Shown in pieces: positions 8,251 through 16,291 of a stretch of DNA of 60,037 nt. A program made the translations under genes and the position numbers. The first letter of the stretch is position 1. Each line of letters opens with the position of its first letter. Source of the stretch: CAZVVG01 sp964630615 (GTDB taxonomy: Bacteria; Patescibacteriota; Minisyncoccia; Moranbacterales; UBA2206); NCBI GenBank assembly GCA_964630615.1, contig CAZVVG010000001.1, forward strand, positions 1 to 60,037, written 5' to 3'. The notes below the pieces were generated by a model. That model was not told the DNA's origin. It saw only the letters and a list, made by a program, of their open reading frames with translations, and ran no database searches.

Positions 8251-8847
8251 ATGGATAAGTTAAAATTTTTCATCTTGGGCATTATTGCCGCTTTTGGAGC
8301 GCTTTTTTTGGAGTTAATTTTTTTCAGCTTTCTAGACTTGGAATGGGAGAATTGGAAAACCTCTTTAAGCAGCCTGAGCGGACCGATAATTTTTTCCGTC
8401 TTTCTTGAGGAATGCGTAAAATTTTCGGTTATCCTGAAAATTTTTTCGCAAGATCCGTCGAAAACTTATTTCAGAAAAGCGATTATTCAGAATTCCTTTT
8501 TCCTTGGGCTAGGGTTCGCTTCAACTGAAATTACTTTTATTTTTTTCCAATTTTTTCCTTCAGGAAATTTTCAGATTCTTGATTTGATAGGAGTTTTCTT
8601 TATTCACACAACGACTACCGGAATATTATCTTTGACCCAAGACCCAAACTTTCTAACGGGAATAAAAAAATACCTGGTATTTTTTTCCGCCGCCTTCTTG
8701 ATTCATCTGATTTATAACGCTCTGGTTATCTACCAACCGGGAAAGTCTTTGGTTTTTACTTTCTTATTTTTTACTTTTTTATTATTACTCGGTCTTTTTT
8801 TCCTGAGCCATAAGAAACAGGAGGAAGAAAACTTGCAAAATTTTTAA
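8251..8847 (+). CDS. PrsW-like polytopic membrane protein, putative intramembrane protease
   Basis: This 198-residue protein has about six hydrophobic segments. It carries the pattern of the PrsW/CPBP-type glutamic intramembrane proteases: EECVK (EExxK) near residue 52 at the end of a helix, GLGFASTE about 40 residues later, then FFIHTTTTG and HLIYNALV (H-xxx-N) in later helices. PrsW in Bacillus cleaves an anti-sigma factor; no such target is visible here. It is closely coupled to tsaD (3-base gap). The -35 box of hsp20 lies inside its last codons. The family call is from motif spacing only. Confidence 0.6.
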   Translation: MDKLKFFILGIIAAFGALFLELIFFSFLDLEWENWKTSLSSLSGPIIFSVFLEECVKFSVILKIFSQDPSKTYFRKAIIQNSFFLGLGFASTEITFIFFQFFPSGNFQILDLIGVFFIHTTTTGILSLTQDPNFLTGIKKYLVFFSAAFLIHLIYNALVIYQPGKSLVFTFLFFTFLLLLGLFFLSHKKQEEENLQNF

Positions 8848-8860
8848 ATTGGTGTATAAT
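8833..8860 (+). promoter_or_regulatory. Promoter of hsp20
   Basis: TTGCAA (8833-8838) and TATAAT (8855-8860) are 16 bp apart and overlap the end of the upstream gene. The leader would be about 28 bases. No CIRCE-like operator is present, so heat control of this gene is not HrcA-type as far as I can see. Confidence 0.7.
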
Positions 8861-8894
8861 TGCCCTGCAATAACTTTTAAGAAATTCTAAAAAA

Positions 8895-9422
8895 ATGACT
8901 AAGGTAAAAAGATCCTTTTTTGAAAGATTAACCGGAGCCAAAGATATAGAAACAGGAGAATACGTTCAGGAGCCCCCCCTTGTTACTTCTGACAATTTTT
9001 ACCAAGAAGAAACGGAAATTAATATGAGTCCTTTCAATTCTAATCCTTCAAAAAATATGAACGAAGAAAACATTCTCTCCAGCGATTCAAATGAGGGTCA
9101 GCTAACGATTGATGTGTATCAAACCGAAAGTGACATTGTCATCAAATCCACTATCGCCGGAGTAAAACCGGAAGATCTAGACGTGTCCATTAACAACGAC
9201 ATGGTCATCATTAAGGGAGAAAGAAAAAACGAGGAACAGGTGCCAGAAGAAAATTACTATTATCAAGAGTGTTATTGGGGTAAATTTTCCCGCTCCGTAA
9301 TTTTACCGGTGGACGTCTTACCGGAAAAAATTGAAGCCGCGATGAAAAACGGCATCCTCACCATTCGTCTCCCCAAGGCCGACGTTAATAAGACCAAGAA
9401 AATCCAGGTTCGGGGTTTCTAA
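8895..9422 (+). CDS. Small heat shock protein, Hsp20/alpha-crystallin family
   Basis: It is an ATP-independent holdase chaperone that binds unfolding proteins. Residues 1-65 form a polar, variable N-terminal arm. Residues 70-160 form the alpha-crystallin domain, with LTIDVYQTESDIVIKSTIAG, the central ERKNEE loop, the YWGKFSRSVILP strand and the AAMKNGILTIRLPK closing motif. The C-terminal tail ends KIQVRGF, near the usual I-x-I anchor. It is a single-gene unit with its own promoter and a GC-rich terminator. Confidence 0.95.
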   Translation: MTKVKRSFFERLTGAKDIETGEYVQEPPLVTSDNFYQEETEINMSPFNSNPSKNMNEENILSSDSNEGQLTIDVYQTESDIVIKSTIAGVKPEDLDVSINNDMVIIKGERKNEEQVPEENYYYQECYWGKFSRSVILPVDVLPEKIEAAMKNGILTIRLPKADVNKTKKIQVRGF

Positions 9423-9437
9423 AAAAAGTCTTCCCAG

Positions 9438-9461
9438 AAACCCGCTGCGGCGGGTTTTTTT
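9438..9461 (+). terminator. Terminator after hsp20
   Basis: GC-rich 7-bp arms (9439-9445 and 9450-9456) around a TGCG loop are followed by a T-run to 9461. The -35 box of the next promoter begins 2 bases later. Confidence 0.9.
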
Positions 9462-9462
9462 G

Positions 9463-9491
9463 TTGATTTAATGGCTATTTTGTTTTATTCT
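9463..9491 (+). promoter_or_regulatory. Promoter of the VanW-family gene, probably leaderless
   Basis: TTGATT (9463-9468) and TATTCT (9486-9491) are 17 bp apart. Only six bases separate the -10 from the ATG at 9498, so the predicted start site falls on or next to the start codon. Confidence 0.6.
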
Positions 9492-9497
9492 AAAGAT

Positions 9498-10799
9498 ATG
9501 AAAAGCAAGCTAAATTTCATTATTTTTTTGTCTGTTTTTTTTCTGGTGCCTTTTTCGGTTTTTGCAAAAGAAGAACGCTTCGAGATTATTGAGGCTCAGC
9601 AGAATTTTTGGAAAGGAATTCCCGAAGAAATAGCGCTCACCATCGGAGAGTCTAACTATCCTCTGGCCAAAAAAGAAGTTGAGGCCTGGATTAAAGAAAA
9701 ATCCTTTTTAGTTTACCGTCCCGGATATTATTCCGAAATAGAGAATCTTGATCCCTGTCAGGGAGAAATTTTCTTTATTTGTCGCCTTTCTCTTGACACT
9801 AAACGCCGTTTTCAAACAGCCAAAGATTATCAGCTAATGCTCCAAACTCAAGCCGTTTCCAATTTTTTGGAGGACCTGGAAAGAAAAGTTAACAAAGACC
9901 CAGAAAATGCGAAACTAAAAATTGATGATGATGAAAAAGTTTCTCTCTTTTCTCTCGAAAGTCCGGGGATTAAACTTGAGAAAGAGAAAAGTCAGGAAAT
10001 AATTCTCGCTTATTTAAAAAGCGATAAGAAAAAAGATAATTTAAAATTAGCTTTTAAGGAAATTGCCCCCGAAGTTTCCATAAAATCCATTGACAATTTG
10101 GGAATCACTTCACTTATTGGCGAGGGACGTTCTAATTTCCGCGGTTCTCCTAAAAATCGGATTTATAACATTAAAGTCGCTACGGAACGCTTTAACGGAG
10201 TTCTTATTAAGCCGGAAGAAGAATTTTCCTTTGTCAAAATCCTAGGCGAAGTAGACGGAGAACATGGCTATTTGCCTGAGCTGGTAATCAAGAGAGATAA
10301 GACCGAGCCCGAATTCGGAGGAGGAATCTGCCAAGTCTCCACCACAGCCTTTCGGGCAGCCGTAATGAGTGGTTTAAAGATAACAGCTCGACGCAATCAC
10401 GCTTATCCCGTCCAATACTACAACCCCCAAGGAATGGATGCCACGGTCTATGTTCCCCGTCCGGACCTCCGTTTTCTTAACAACACTCCTGGTTATATTC
10501 TTATTCAGCCAAAAATTGAAGGCACAGAACTGGTATTTCGTTTTTACGGAACTGACGACGGAAGAAAAATTGAAATTGACGGACCCAAGATTACTTTGAG
10601 AAAACCCGATGGTGGAATGAAGGCCACCTTTACTCAAAAAGTTATAGATCAAAAAGGAAATGTCTTAATTGAAGACGTGTTCAACAGCGATTACGATTCC
10701 CCCAGTAAATATCCTCATCCTGGAGAGGTGTTAACGGAAAAGCCTAAAGGCTGGTCAGATAAGGAATGGTCAAAATATAAAAAAGAGCATAAGCTTTAG
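9498..10799 (+). CDS. VanW-family secreted/cell-wall protein
   Basis: The protein begins with a clear signal peptide or anchor (MKSKLNFIIFLSVFFLVPF, cleavage likely after SVFA). A variable domain follows, then the VanW domain from about residue 215, with PEEEFSFVKILGE, the GGGICQVSTT motif and RRNHAYPVQYY. VanW proteins occur in vancomycin-resistance clusters and are common in Gram-positive and CPR genomes; their biochemical role is unknown. I chose the ATG at 9498, not the in-frame ATG at 9471, because 9471 lies between the -35 and -10 boxes and would hide the signal peptide. It is about 433 residues. Confidence 0.88.
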   Translation: MKSKLNFIIFLSVFFLVPFSVFAKEERFEIIEAQQNFWKGIPEEIALTIGESNYPLAKKEVEAWIKEKSFLVYRPGYYSEIENLDPCQGEIFFICRLSLDTKRRFQTAKDYQLMLQTQAVSNFLEDLERKVNKDPENAKLKIDDDEKVSLFSLESPGIKLEKEKSQEIILAYLKSDKKKDNLKLAFKEIAPEVSIKSIDNLGITSLIGEGRSNFRGSPKNRIYNIKVATERFNGVLIKPEEEFSFVKILGEVDGEHGYLPELVIKRDKTEPEFGGGICQVSTTAFRAAVMSGLKITARRNHAYPVQYYNPQGMDATVYVPRPDLRFLNNTPGYILIQPKIEGTELVFRFYGTDDGRKIEIDGPKITLRKPDGGMKATFTQKVIDQKGNVLIEDVFNSDYDSPSKYPHPGEVLTEKPKGWSDKEWSKYKKEHKL

Positions 10800-10806
10800 C
10801 CTTTCT

Positions 10807-10835
10807 TTGACTTTAGTCTCCTGACTTGTTATTAT
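10807..10835 (+). promoter_or_regulatory. Promoter of the tRNA cluster
   Basis: TTGACT (10807-10812) and TATTAT (10830-10835) are 17 bp apart, about 47 bases before tRNA-Lys. It could serve all four tRNAs, since no terminator is visible among them. Confidence 0.65.
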
Positions 10836-10882
10836 TCCTTTGTTATTTTTCAAAAAATCGGTAATTTTAAAAAATTTTAATT

Positions 10883-10956
10883 GCGTCCATAGCTCAGCCT
10901 GGTAGAGCAGTTGCCTCTTAAGCAAACGGTCGGGGGTTCGAATCCCTCTGGACGCA
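10883..10956 (+). tRNA. tRNA-Lys (anticodon CTT)
   Basis: Acceptor GCGTCCA pairs fully with TGGACGC, the anticodon loop is CTCTTAA, the T loop is TTCGAAT, and the discriminator base is A. A CCA end is not encoded. Confidence 0.95.
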
Positions 10957-11057
10957 CAAAGGCTAAAAAGAATAAGCCGCCAGTTATTTTTATTTTTCCG
11001 CTTAAAATATAAAGTTAAAGATCGTCAGGGTTTAAACTAATGATTCTTATCTTTTTT

Positions 11058-11129
11058 CTCCCTGTAGCTCAATGGATAGAGCATCAGCCTTCTAAGCTGA
11101 GGATCTAGGTTCGATTCCTAGCAGGGAGA
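11058..11129 (+). tRNA. tRNA-Arg (anticodon TCT)
   Basis: Acceptor CTCCCTG pairs with CAGGGAG, the anticodon loop CTTCTAA sits on stem TCAGC/GCTGA, and T stem CTAGG/CCTAG is perfect. It reads AGA codons. Confidence 0.95.
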
Positions 11130-11175
11130 CAAGAATTAAATTTCTCCTTCGGATAATCCTAAAAGCCTGTGAAGG

Positions 11176-11247
11176 GGTGGGTATAGTTCAATGGTAGAAC
11201 ACGGGTTTGTGGCACCTGGGACGAGGGTCCGATTCCCTCTACCCACC
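11176..11247 (+). tRNA. tRNA-His (anticodon GTG)
   Basis: The anticodon loop is TTGTGGC. An extra 5' G (position -1) faces C73, the identity pair of bacterial tRNA-His, and both are encoded here. Acceptor GTGGGTA pairs with TACCCAC. Confidence 0.94.
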
Positions 11248-11318
11248 CCCTTGCAGGTTTTTCCTCCTCCTTGAATTAGTAATAATCAAAGGCTTAAGCT
11301 TTTCACTGGCGTTTATAC

Positions 11319-11391
11319 GTCCCGGTAGCTCAATGGATAGAGCGCTTGGCTTCGGACCAAGAGGTTAGGAGTTCGAATCTTCTCCGGGACG
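11319..11391 (+). tRNA. tRNA-Arg (anticodon TCG)
   Basis: Acceptor GTCCCGG pairs with CCGGGAC, and the anticodon loop CTTCGGA sits on stem CTTGG/CCAAG. The discriminator is G. The T34 anticodon is unusual beside the common ICG type and would read CGN or CGA/CGG codons. Confidence 0.94.
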
Positions 11392-11447
11392 CAGAGACTA
11401 ATAGGAAAAATCAAAGGTGAGAGTTTTTAATTTTCCAGGGAAAGGAC

Positions 11448-11480
11448 AAAAACAGGATTCTGAATGAACCCTGTTTTTTT
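11448..11480. terminator. Bidirectional terminator between the tRNAs and the pilus operon
   Basis: Arms AAAAACAGG (11448-11456) and CCTGTTTTT (11470-11478) enclose a 13-base loop. T-runs occur on both strands, so it can end both the tRNA transcript and the converging pil operon. Confidence 0.8.
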
Positions 11481-11520
11481 AATAAAAATTCTTAAAAAGT
11501 TTTTTTAGAAGTTTAAGCGC

Positions 11521-11859
11521 TTATTTTAAGGAAAAAATATCCGGAACATTTTCTACCGATTTTTGGAAATAACCCTCACGATTTTCTATTTCCTGGACGA
11601 CTTTTTCAAACCTTTTCTTGTCAAAAACGATGTTTTCTTCTTTTTTGGAATCTAAATAGCTTTGCTTACGCGCTTCGCTCCATTCCGGCTGATAGACGTA
11701 GATATAAAAAAAATAGCCATAACAACCAATCAGTCCTAAAAAAAGAAACATCAAGAAAATATGATTTTTTTCCTTCAGAAACTTATGAATATAATTTGAA
11801 ATTCTTTGAGAGGAAAATTTGAAACTGATCTTAGTTTTTAGATTTTTAATCTCAAGCAT
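11521..11859 (-). CDS. Small single-pass membrane protein, last gene of the pil operon
   Basis: I do not recognise this 112-residue protein. It has a basic cytoplasmic N-terminus, one membrane segment at about residues 34-54 (FLMFLFLGLIGCYGYFFYIY) and a charged C-terminal part rich in Glu and Lys that is probably helical. By position, 2 bases after pilO and before the operon terminator, it could stand in for PilP or another alignment-complex partner. No PilP-like lipobox or domain is visible, so that is only a suggestion. Confidence 0.7.
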   Translation of the reverse strand: MLEIKNLKTKISFKFSSQRISNYIHKFLKEKNHIFLMFLFLGLIGCYGYFFYIYVYQPEWSEARKQSYLDSKKEENIVFDKKRFEKVVQEIENREGYFQKSVENVPDIFSLK

Positions 11860-11861
11860 AA

Positions 11862-12533
11862 TTATTCTTTAATGTAAACAATTAACTCAATAAGGCTCCT
11901 CAAAAATTCTTTCTTCTTATTTTCTTCTGCTGGATTTTCCGCCGGAAGCTGAGGCTCGGGAAGATTTCTTACTAGCTTTTTTTCCTCACTCACTTTTTCT
12001 TTTTTAAGATCGAGCGACAAAACATTGATGTAGTAACCGAAATTTTCAACTTTCTGCATAAAATTGATTAATTCTAAGTATTCTCCCTTGAGCTCTAATT
12101 GGATATTTATATAATTTCCGTGGGGCAATTCTGTTTTGAGTTTTTTTTCGTTACTTTCCACAACTCCTCCGATTTTGTCTTTACTAGCTTTTTCCTCATC
12201 ATCTTTTATTAGCCTGAGACTAATCTCATTCCCGGTTTCTTCTGCTAAGCCTTCCAGAGATTTGATAAAATCAACTTCTTTTTCTGGAGGCAAGATAACC
12301 GCTAATTTTTCTTCTCCTGAAGAAAAAGTGGCGTAGCTTTTTTCCAGTTCCGGCACCTGAGAAAGTTTTTTCTTGTCAATTTGATCGTCCAAAATATTAC
12401 TCTGAACTGAATCCACGTTTTGTTTTATATTTTTAATCAGAGTAAAAATTACTCCATAAATAAAAGCACCCAGAAAAAGCAGATAGCCAAAAAACAAAAC
12501 TAGGATTTTATATTTTTTCCAGAAAATTTTCAT
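11862..12533 (-). CDS. pilO: PilO-like type IV pilus alignment protein
   Basis: PilO dimerises with PilN in the inner-membrane alignment complex of type IV pili. The 223-residue protein has a short cytoplasmic start, one membrane helix (about residues 10-35), a coiled-coil stretch, and a ferredoxin-like region with the family-typical sequence LPPEKEVDFIKSLEGLAEETG. Its ATG overlaps the TGA of the PilM-PilN gene by 4 bases, so the two are translationally coupled. Position and topology support the call; sequence identity in this family is always low. Confidence 0.78.
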   Translation of the reverse strand: MKIFWKKYKILVLFFGYLLFLGAFIYGVIFTLIKNIKQNVDSVQSNILDDQIDKKKLSQVPELEKSYATFSSGEEKLAVILPPEKEVDFIKSLEGLAEETGNEISLRLIKDDEEKASKDKIGGVVESNEKKLKTELPHGNYINIQLELKGEYLELINFMQKVENFGYYINVLSLDLKKEKVSEEKKLVRNLPEPQLPAENPAEENKKKEFLRSLIELIVYIKE

Positions 12534-14167
12534 TTAATTATTTTAAGGCATTCTTCTTTAACCAGAAACTGAATCTGAAAGGAAGGATTGTCTCTTGAAG
12601 CCAAATTAGAAAGCGGGAAATTTATATCCGTAAAGCAGCTTTCTCCAGTCAGCTTATCCTTGAAAGCGGCTAACTCATCTCGATTACGAGCCGTACCTAC
12701 TAACGAAACCTGATAATCCTTAGTAATCAAACTTTCAATTTTAATTCCTTCTGAAACCAGGCCATTAAGCTTATCCAAAAGCTTTGACCAATAAAGTTGG
12801 CTCTTTTGAATTTTTTCTAGATTGGAAACCTGCGAGTTAGCCATTTTTATTTTTTCTTTATAATCCTCGAGGTCGCGATAAGAATATTCCTGGCGAGAAG
12901 CCTCTAGCTGCTGAGAGCTGAAAACTGAATTTTGATTGGAAAGATAAAAAATATGGAAAAGTAGTCCCAAGAAGAAAAGCAAAATCAAGAAAACTTCTAT
13001 CTCCCACCAAATAACTAGCTTATTAAAATGAAGTTTATTAATTTCCCTTTTTCTTTCTGGCGGAATCAAATTGAGACCCACTCCTGGAATAAAATTCTTA
13101 ATTGCTAGGCCAATCACCGTGGCGTAACCAATGCAGTTCTCCCGATTTATTTTTTCCCTTTCTTTTTTTTCTAAGCTGAGATTCACTAGGGGATCGCCCA
13201 GCGCTACCTCTCGACCAACTCGCTGGGAAAGATAGTCTACTAGGCCCTTTAGATTAGACCCTCCTCCACAAAGAATAATTTTATTAACTTCCCGGGGAGT
13301 TTTAGACATCACCAGATAAAAGTCAATGGTTTTTTCAATTTCTGTCACCAAATTTTCCAATAAGTATTTTATGGAATTAAAAATTGGATTGTCTTTATTG
13401 AAATTTTCAATACCAAAAGCAATTTTAATTTCTTCGGATTCTTTATCTCCAATGCTCATCCTTTTGGAAATCGCATCGTTAATACTTTCGGAGGAAAAAG
13501 GAATGCTGGAAGTGAAGCAAGGTACTATCCCTTCCACGATGATAAAGCTTGTGCGGCGCGCTCCAATGTCTACAATCAAAGAAATATTTTCTTCTTTTTC
13601 ATTGGCTGAAACTAAGCTTCGGGCACTAGCAATGGATTCAATTTCCATATCATAGATTTCCAGGCCAGCCAAACGCATAGTTTCCATAAAATCATCCACT
13701 ACCTTTTTAGAAACGGCCACGGTTAAAACGCTTTGCCGGTTTGTTTTCTTATCCTCTGCTCCTTCCAAAAATTGCCAATCAAAATAAACTTCTTCTATTG
13801 GCAGCGGAATATTGGCTTCCATCTCCCACTTAATCGCCTGCTCTGCCTCCTCTTCTTTGACCTTAGGAATATTGATAACTCTTAAGAAAATATTGGACTC
13901 CGGAAGAGAACAAATTACTTTCTGGGTGGTTATTTTTTTCGGCCAGGATTTTTTCAAGGCTTCTCTGATAACGCCAGCCACGATTTCCTTATGAATAACT
14001 TTTCCGTCTTCAATATTGCCCCGAGCGATAGGCAAAGAACAAAGACTGCGAATTTTTCCTGTTTTTCCACTTCTTTCAATTTGAAAAACTTTAACGGAGA
14101 GATCGCTTAAATCCAGGCCGAAAAATTTTGACTCCAAGCTAACTACGTTCTTGCGCAAAAAATTCAT
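12530..14167 (-). CDS. PilM-PilN fusion protein of the type IV pilus
   Basis: Residues 1-355 are PilM, an actin-like (ASKHA) cytoplasmic protein that starts SKFFGLDLSDLSVKVFQI and carries the phosphate loops VDIGARRTSFI and CGGGSNLKGL. After a short linker with LNLIPPERK, the motif that opens PilN, there is one membrane helix at about residues 385-410, a coiled coil (about 410-450) and a C-terminal ferredoxin-like domain. In most bacteria these are two proteins joined by the PilN N-terminal peptide binding to PilM; here they are one 545-residue chain. No stop or frameshift separates the parts. Confidence 0.85.
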   Translation of the reverse strand: MNFLRKNVVSLESKFFGLDLSDLSVKVFQIERSGKTGKIRSLCSLPIARGNIEDGKVIHKEIVAGVIREALKKSWPKKITTQKVICSLPESNIFLRVINIPKVKEEEAEQAIKWEMEANIPLPIEEVYFDWQFLEGAEDKKTNRQSVLTVAVSKKVVDDFMETMRLAGLEIYDMEIESIASARSLVSANEKEENISLIVDIGARRTSFIIVEGIVPCFTSSIPFSSESINDAISKRMSIGDKESEEIKIAFGIENFNKDNPIFNSIKYLLENLVTEIEKTIDFYLVMSKTPREVNKIILCGGGSNLKGLVDYLSQRVGREVALGDPLVNLSLEKKEREKINRENCIGYATVIGLAIKNFIPGVGLNLIPPERKREINKLHFNKLVIWWEIEVFLILLFFLGLLFHIFYLSNQNSVFSSQQLEASRQEYSYRDLEDYKEKIKMANSQVSNLEKIQKSQLYWSKLLDKLNGLVSEGIKIESLITKDYQVSLVGTARNRDELAAFKDKLTGESCFTDINFPLSNLASRDNPSFQIQFLVKEECLKIIK

Positions 14168-14186
14168 AGAAAAATTTTTTAGTCTC

Positions 14187-15659
14187 TTAAAGTTCCTCCC
14201 AAAGATCTATGATGTAATAAACATCGGTTGGGAAATAGGGAGGTGGATTAGTCAAGAAATTGCTGTCGTAAATTATACTCTTAGCTCCATATCCGTTCTT
14301 AATATTCCCGTTGCATAATTTTGCCACGGTAAAGCCCATATCCTGGTAAGAAATAACGCAGCCGTAGATATGAATGGTATTTTTATTCACAATACATCCG
14401 CTTCCGCAACAGTTTGGATTATAGTCCTTTTTCCAAACTTTTCCGTTTTGGGCTAAAATCGCCGCGTCAATTTCCGTATCACTGGGAGCATCATCAGAAA
14501 GCTCCACGTTTCCTTGCGCAATCAGGCCCAAGGCTTCATTTCCGGTTTTAGCGTAATACATTATATTGTTCGCTCCAATATACATATTGGCGGCGGTTCC
14601 GGAATTAGGCAAAATAGCCGCCACAACAGTTACCCGCTTATCCCGCAGCTCGCCATCAATCCAGACATCTCCATTGATAAAAATGACTCCATTTTGCGGA
14701 ATTGTGTAGTTCTCCAACGAACCGGTTTTTTCTTTTTTAATTCTATTAGAATTACTTTTTACCTGACTTACGATCGCAATATCGAAAGTGCCATCGTCTT
14801 TAAGCGTGATTCTTCTTCCCAACATTCCACTGCCACCGTTGTCAAAATAGCAGCCCGTACCAGCCGCATTACACATATTGTCTCCGGAGCTTCTGGCTAG
14901 ATTCATAATTGAGCTTAAATTAACTGTCAGTCCCACAAAATCTTTCTTGACCACGGGAAATTTTTTTCCAGCTAAAAATACATCGCTTTCCGTGCGCCCG
15001 TTGCAACCCGCCGCGACAGGACAATTCGTCCAAACACCCGGCTTGGTTCCAAAATCAAGATCCGAATAAGAACTTCGACCGGCATAGGCCACGTTTTGAA
15101 CAATGCCATCAAAATGAATTCCGGTATTGCTGAAAATCTTTCCGTTAATGTTCCAAGTGGTATCAAACGTGGAGTATTCATGAGTCAAGACCGCGTAATC
15201 GCTCCAGGCAGAACGGCGGTAAACGGCACTGATGGTCCTCACGGCTTGGGGATACTTTAGGGTCCAACCCCTAGAAATTACTGTAACATCGGTAGAGGTG
15301 TTAGAGGGAGGAGTGACCGAGAGACTATATTTACCGATTACTTGACCAGAGGAATCTTCGTAATCCCGTTCTAAAGGAGTACTCACTCCCAGGGGCGAAC
15401 CGCTGGTCCAAAAGTCTTTGACCTCCTGAGTGGTTTTGCCGTCCGTTTGATGAGCCAGATACCAGCGATAAAAACTAATTCCAGATTCCGCTATCTGAAA
15501 AGCTTCTTGTTTGGCTTCCGTATAGTAACCGTATTTAATTTGAGAAATGATAAACTGGATCAATGCAAGCAAAATAAGACTGACAATGGAAATAATGATT
15601 AATCCGTAGGCGACCGCCGAACCTTTATCTTTTTGTTTTAGGGTTTTTTTAGTTTTCAT
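14187..15659 (-). CDS. PilX-like pilus assembly protein with a large C-terminal region
   Basis: The N-terminus is prepilin-like: a basic leader ending KDKG followed by the hydrophobic SAVAYGLIIISIVSLILL, as in the PilX N-terminal family. The 490-residue chain is much longer than the usual PilX (about 160-200). The extracellular part is Gly-, Asn- and Ser-rich, with paired cysteines (CCGSGC near residue 430) and many beta-prone stretches, suggesting an exported adhesin-like or tip protein. It overlaps the preceding prepilin gene by 11 bases. Its function is inferred from the operon and the N-terminus. Confidence 0.72.
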   Translation of the reverse strand: MKTKKTLKQKDKGSAVAYGLIIISIVSLILLALIQFIISQIKYGYYTEAKQEAFQIAESGISFYRWYLAHQTDGKTTQEVKDFWTSGSPLGVSTPLERDYEDSSGQVIGKYSLSVTPPSNTSTDVTVISRGWTLKYPQAVRTISAVYRRSAWSDYAVLTHEYSTFDTTWNINGKIFSNTGIHFDGIVQNVAYAGRSSYSDLDFGTKPGVWTNCPVAAGCNGRTESDVFLAGKKFPVVKKDFVGLTVNLSSIMNLARSSGDNMCNAAGTGCYFDNGGSGMLGRRITLKDDGTFDIAIVSQVKSNSNRIKKEKTGSLENYTIPQNGVIFINGDVWIDGELRDKRVTVVAAILPNSGTAANMYIGANNIMYYAKTGNEALGLIAQGNVELSDDAPSDTEIDAAILAQNGKVWKKDYNPNCCGSGCIVNKNTIHIYGCVISYQDMGFTVAKLCNGNIKNGYGAKSIIYDSNFLTNPPPYFPTDVYYIIDLWEEL

Positions 15660-16284
15660 TGAGATTTCTTAATTCTACAAAAGATTCTAAGTTAACATTA
15701 TCCGGAGCCGTTAAGGGCTTAATGTTAATCCAAAGATTAATTTTAATTAGCCGTGCGTCATAAGGTGTGATAGGAGTAGCAAGCGAAGAACCGGAGCCCC
15801 CCGCATAGTTGTTATCATAATAATAAAAAACGGGTTGGGTATCGGAATTTACAATATAATGAGCCAAAATAGTCGTACTAGTGTCGTTGGCTGGATAAGT
15901 CGGCGGCGAGCCACTTGGCTCGGCGATACCTTTTATCAAGTCGTCATTATCTAAGTCAAGGTAATAATGAATTCTTTCCACGACATCATCATTGTCTTCA
16001 TCCAAATAAACAATCAGATCAAAATCATCCCCAGACTTAACCGCGAAACTTCCATCTTCTGCCTGTTTTACTTCTCTGAGATTCGTTATCATCTCATTCA
16101 CGGCTCGGGAAACCGCTGCCACTGATTGTCCTTCTTCCAAAACGAAAGAGTTGGTTTGCCAGGTTTTAATAAAAAGTAAGGAAAAACCGAACATGCCAAT
16201 GACTAGAATAGAAATGGCCACTAACATCTCAGTTAAGGACATTCCTTTCAGTTTCCGAAAATAGGGTTTGTTTTGATTATGCAT
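15649..16284 (-). CDS. Type IV prepilin (PilW/PilV-like minor pilin)
   Basis: It has a 14-residue basic leader ending in Gly, then the methylatable pilin helix MSLTEMLVAISILVIGMF with the conserved Glu at +5 of the mature protein. This is the classic site for the prepilin peptidase. The mature chain is about 197 residues with an Asp-rich middle. An in-frame ATG at 16305 would add 7 residues and overlap the upstream gene by 14 bases; I prefer 16284 because it gives a normal leader. Minor pilins of this class prime pilus assembly. Confidence 0.85.
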   Translation of the reverse strand: MHNQNKPYFRKLKGMSLTEMLVAISILVIGMFGFSLLFIKTWQTNSFVLEEGQSVAAVSRAVNEMITNLREVKQAEDGSFAVKSGDDFDLIVYLDEDNDDVVERIHYYLDLDNDDLIKGIAEPSGSPPTYPANDTSTTILAHYIVNSDTQPVFYYYDNNYAGGSGSSLATPITPYDARLIKINLWINIKPLTAPDNVNLESFVELRNLNEN

Positions 16285-16291
16285 ATTGATT

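Noticed and set aside
9471..9497. Earlier in-frame ATG of the VanW gene.
   Set aside because: It lies between the -35 and -10 boxes, and using it would put nine residues before the signal peptide.
10883..11391. Possible integration site or mobile element at the tRNA cluster.
   Set aside because: No integrase, direct repeat or phage-like gene is near; all four tRNAs are intact and spaced normally.
3395..12533. Possible UGA-to-glycine genetic code, as in some CPR lineages.
   Set aside because: TGA ends genes in two ATGA overlaps (3395, 12530), and also ends uvrC and the 34249 gene. The standard bacterial code fits.
14514..14900. 128-residue plus-strand frame opposite the PilX-like gene.
   Set aside because: It is antisense to a well-supported gene with a prepilin N-terminus, and its own protein has no recognisable features.
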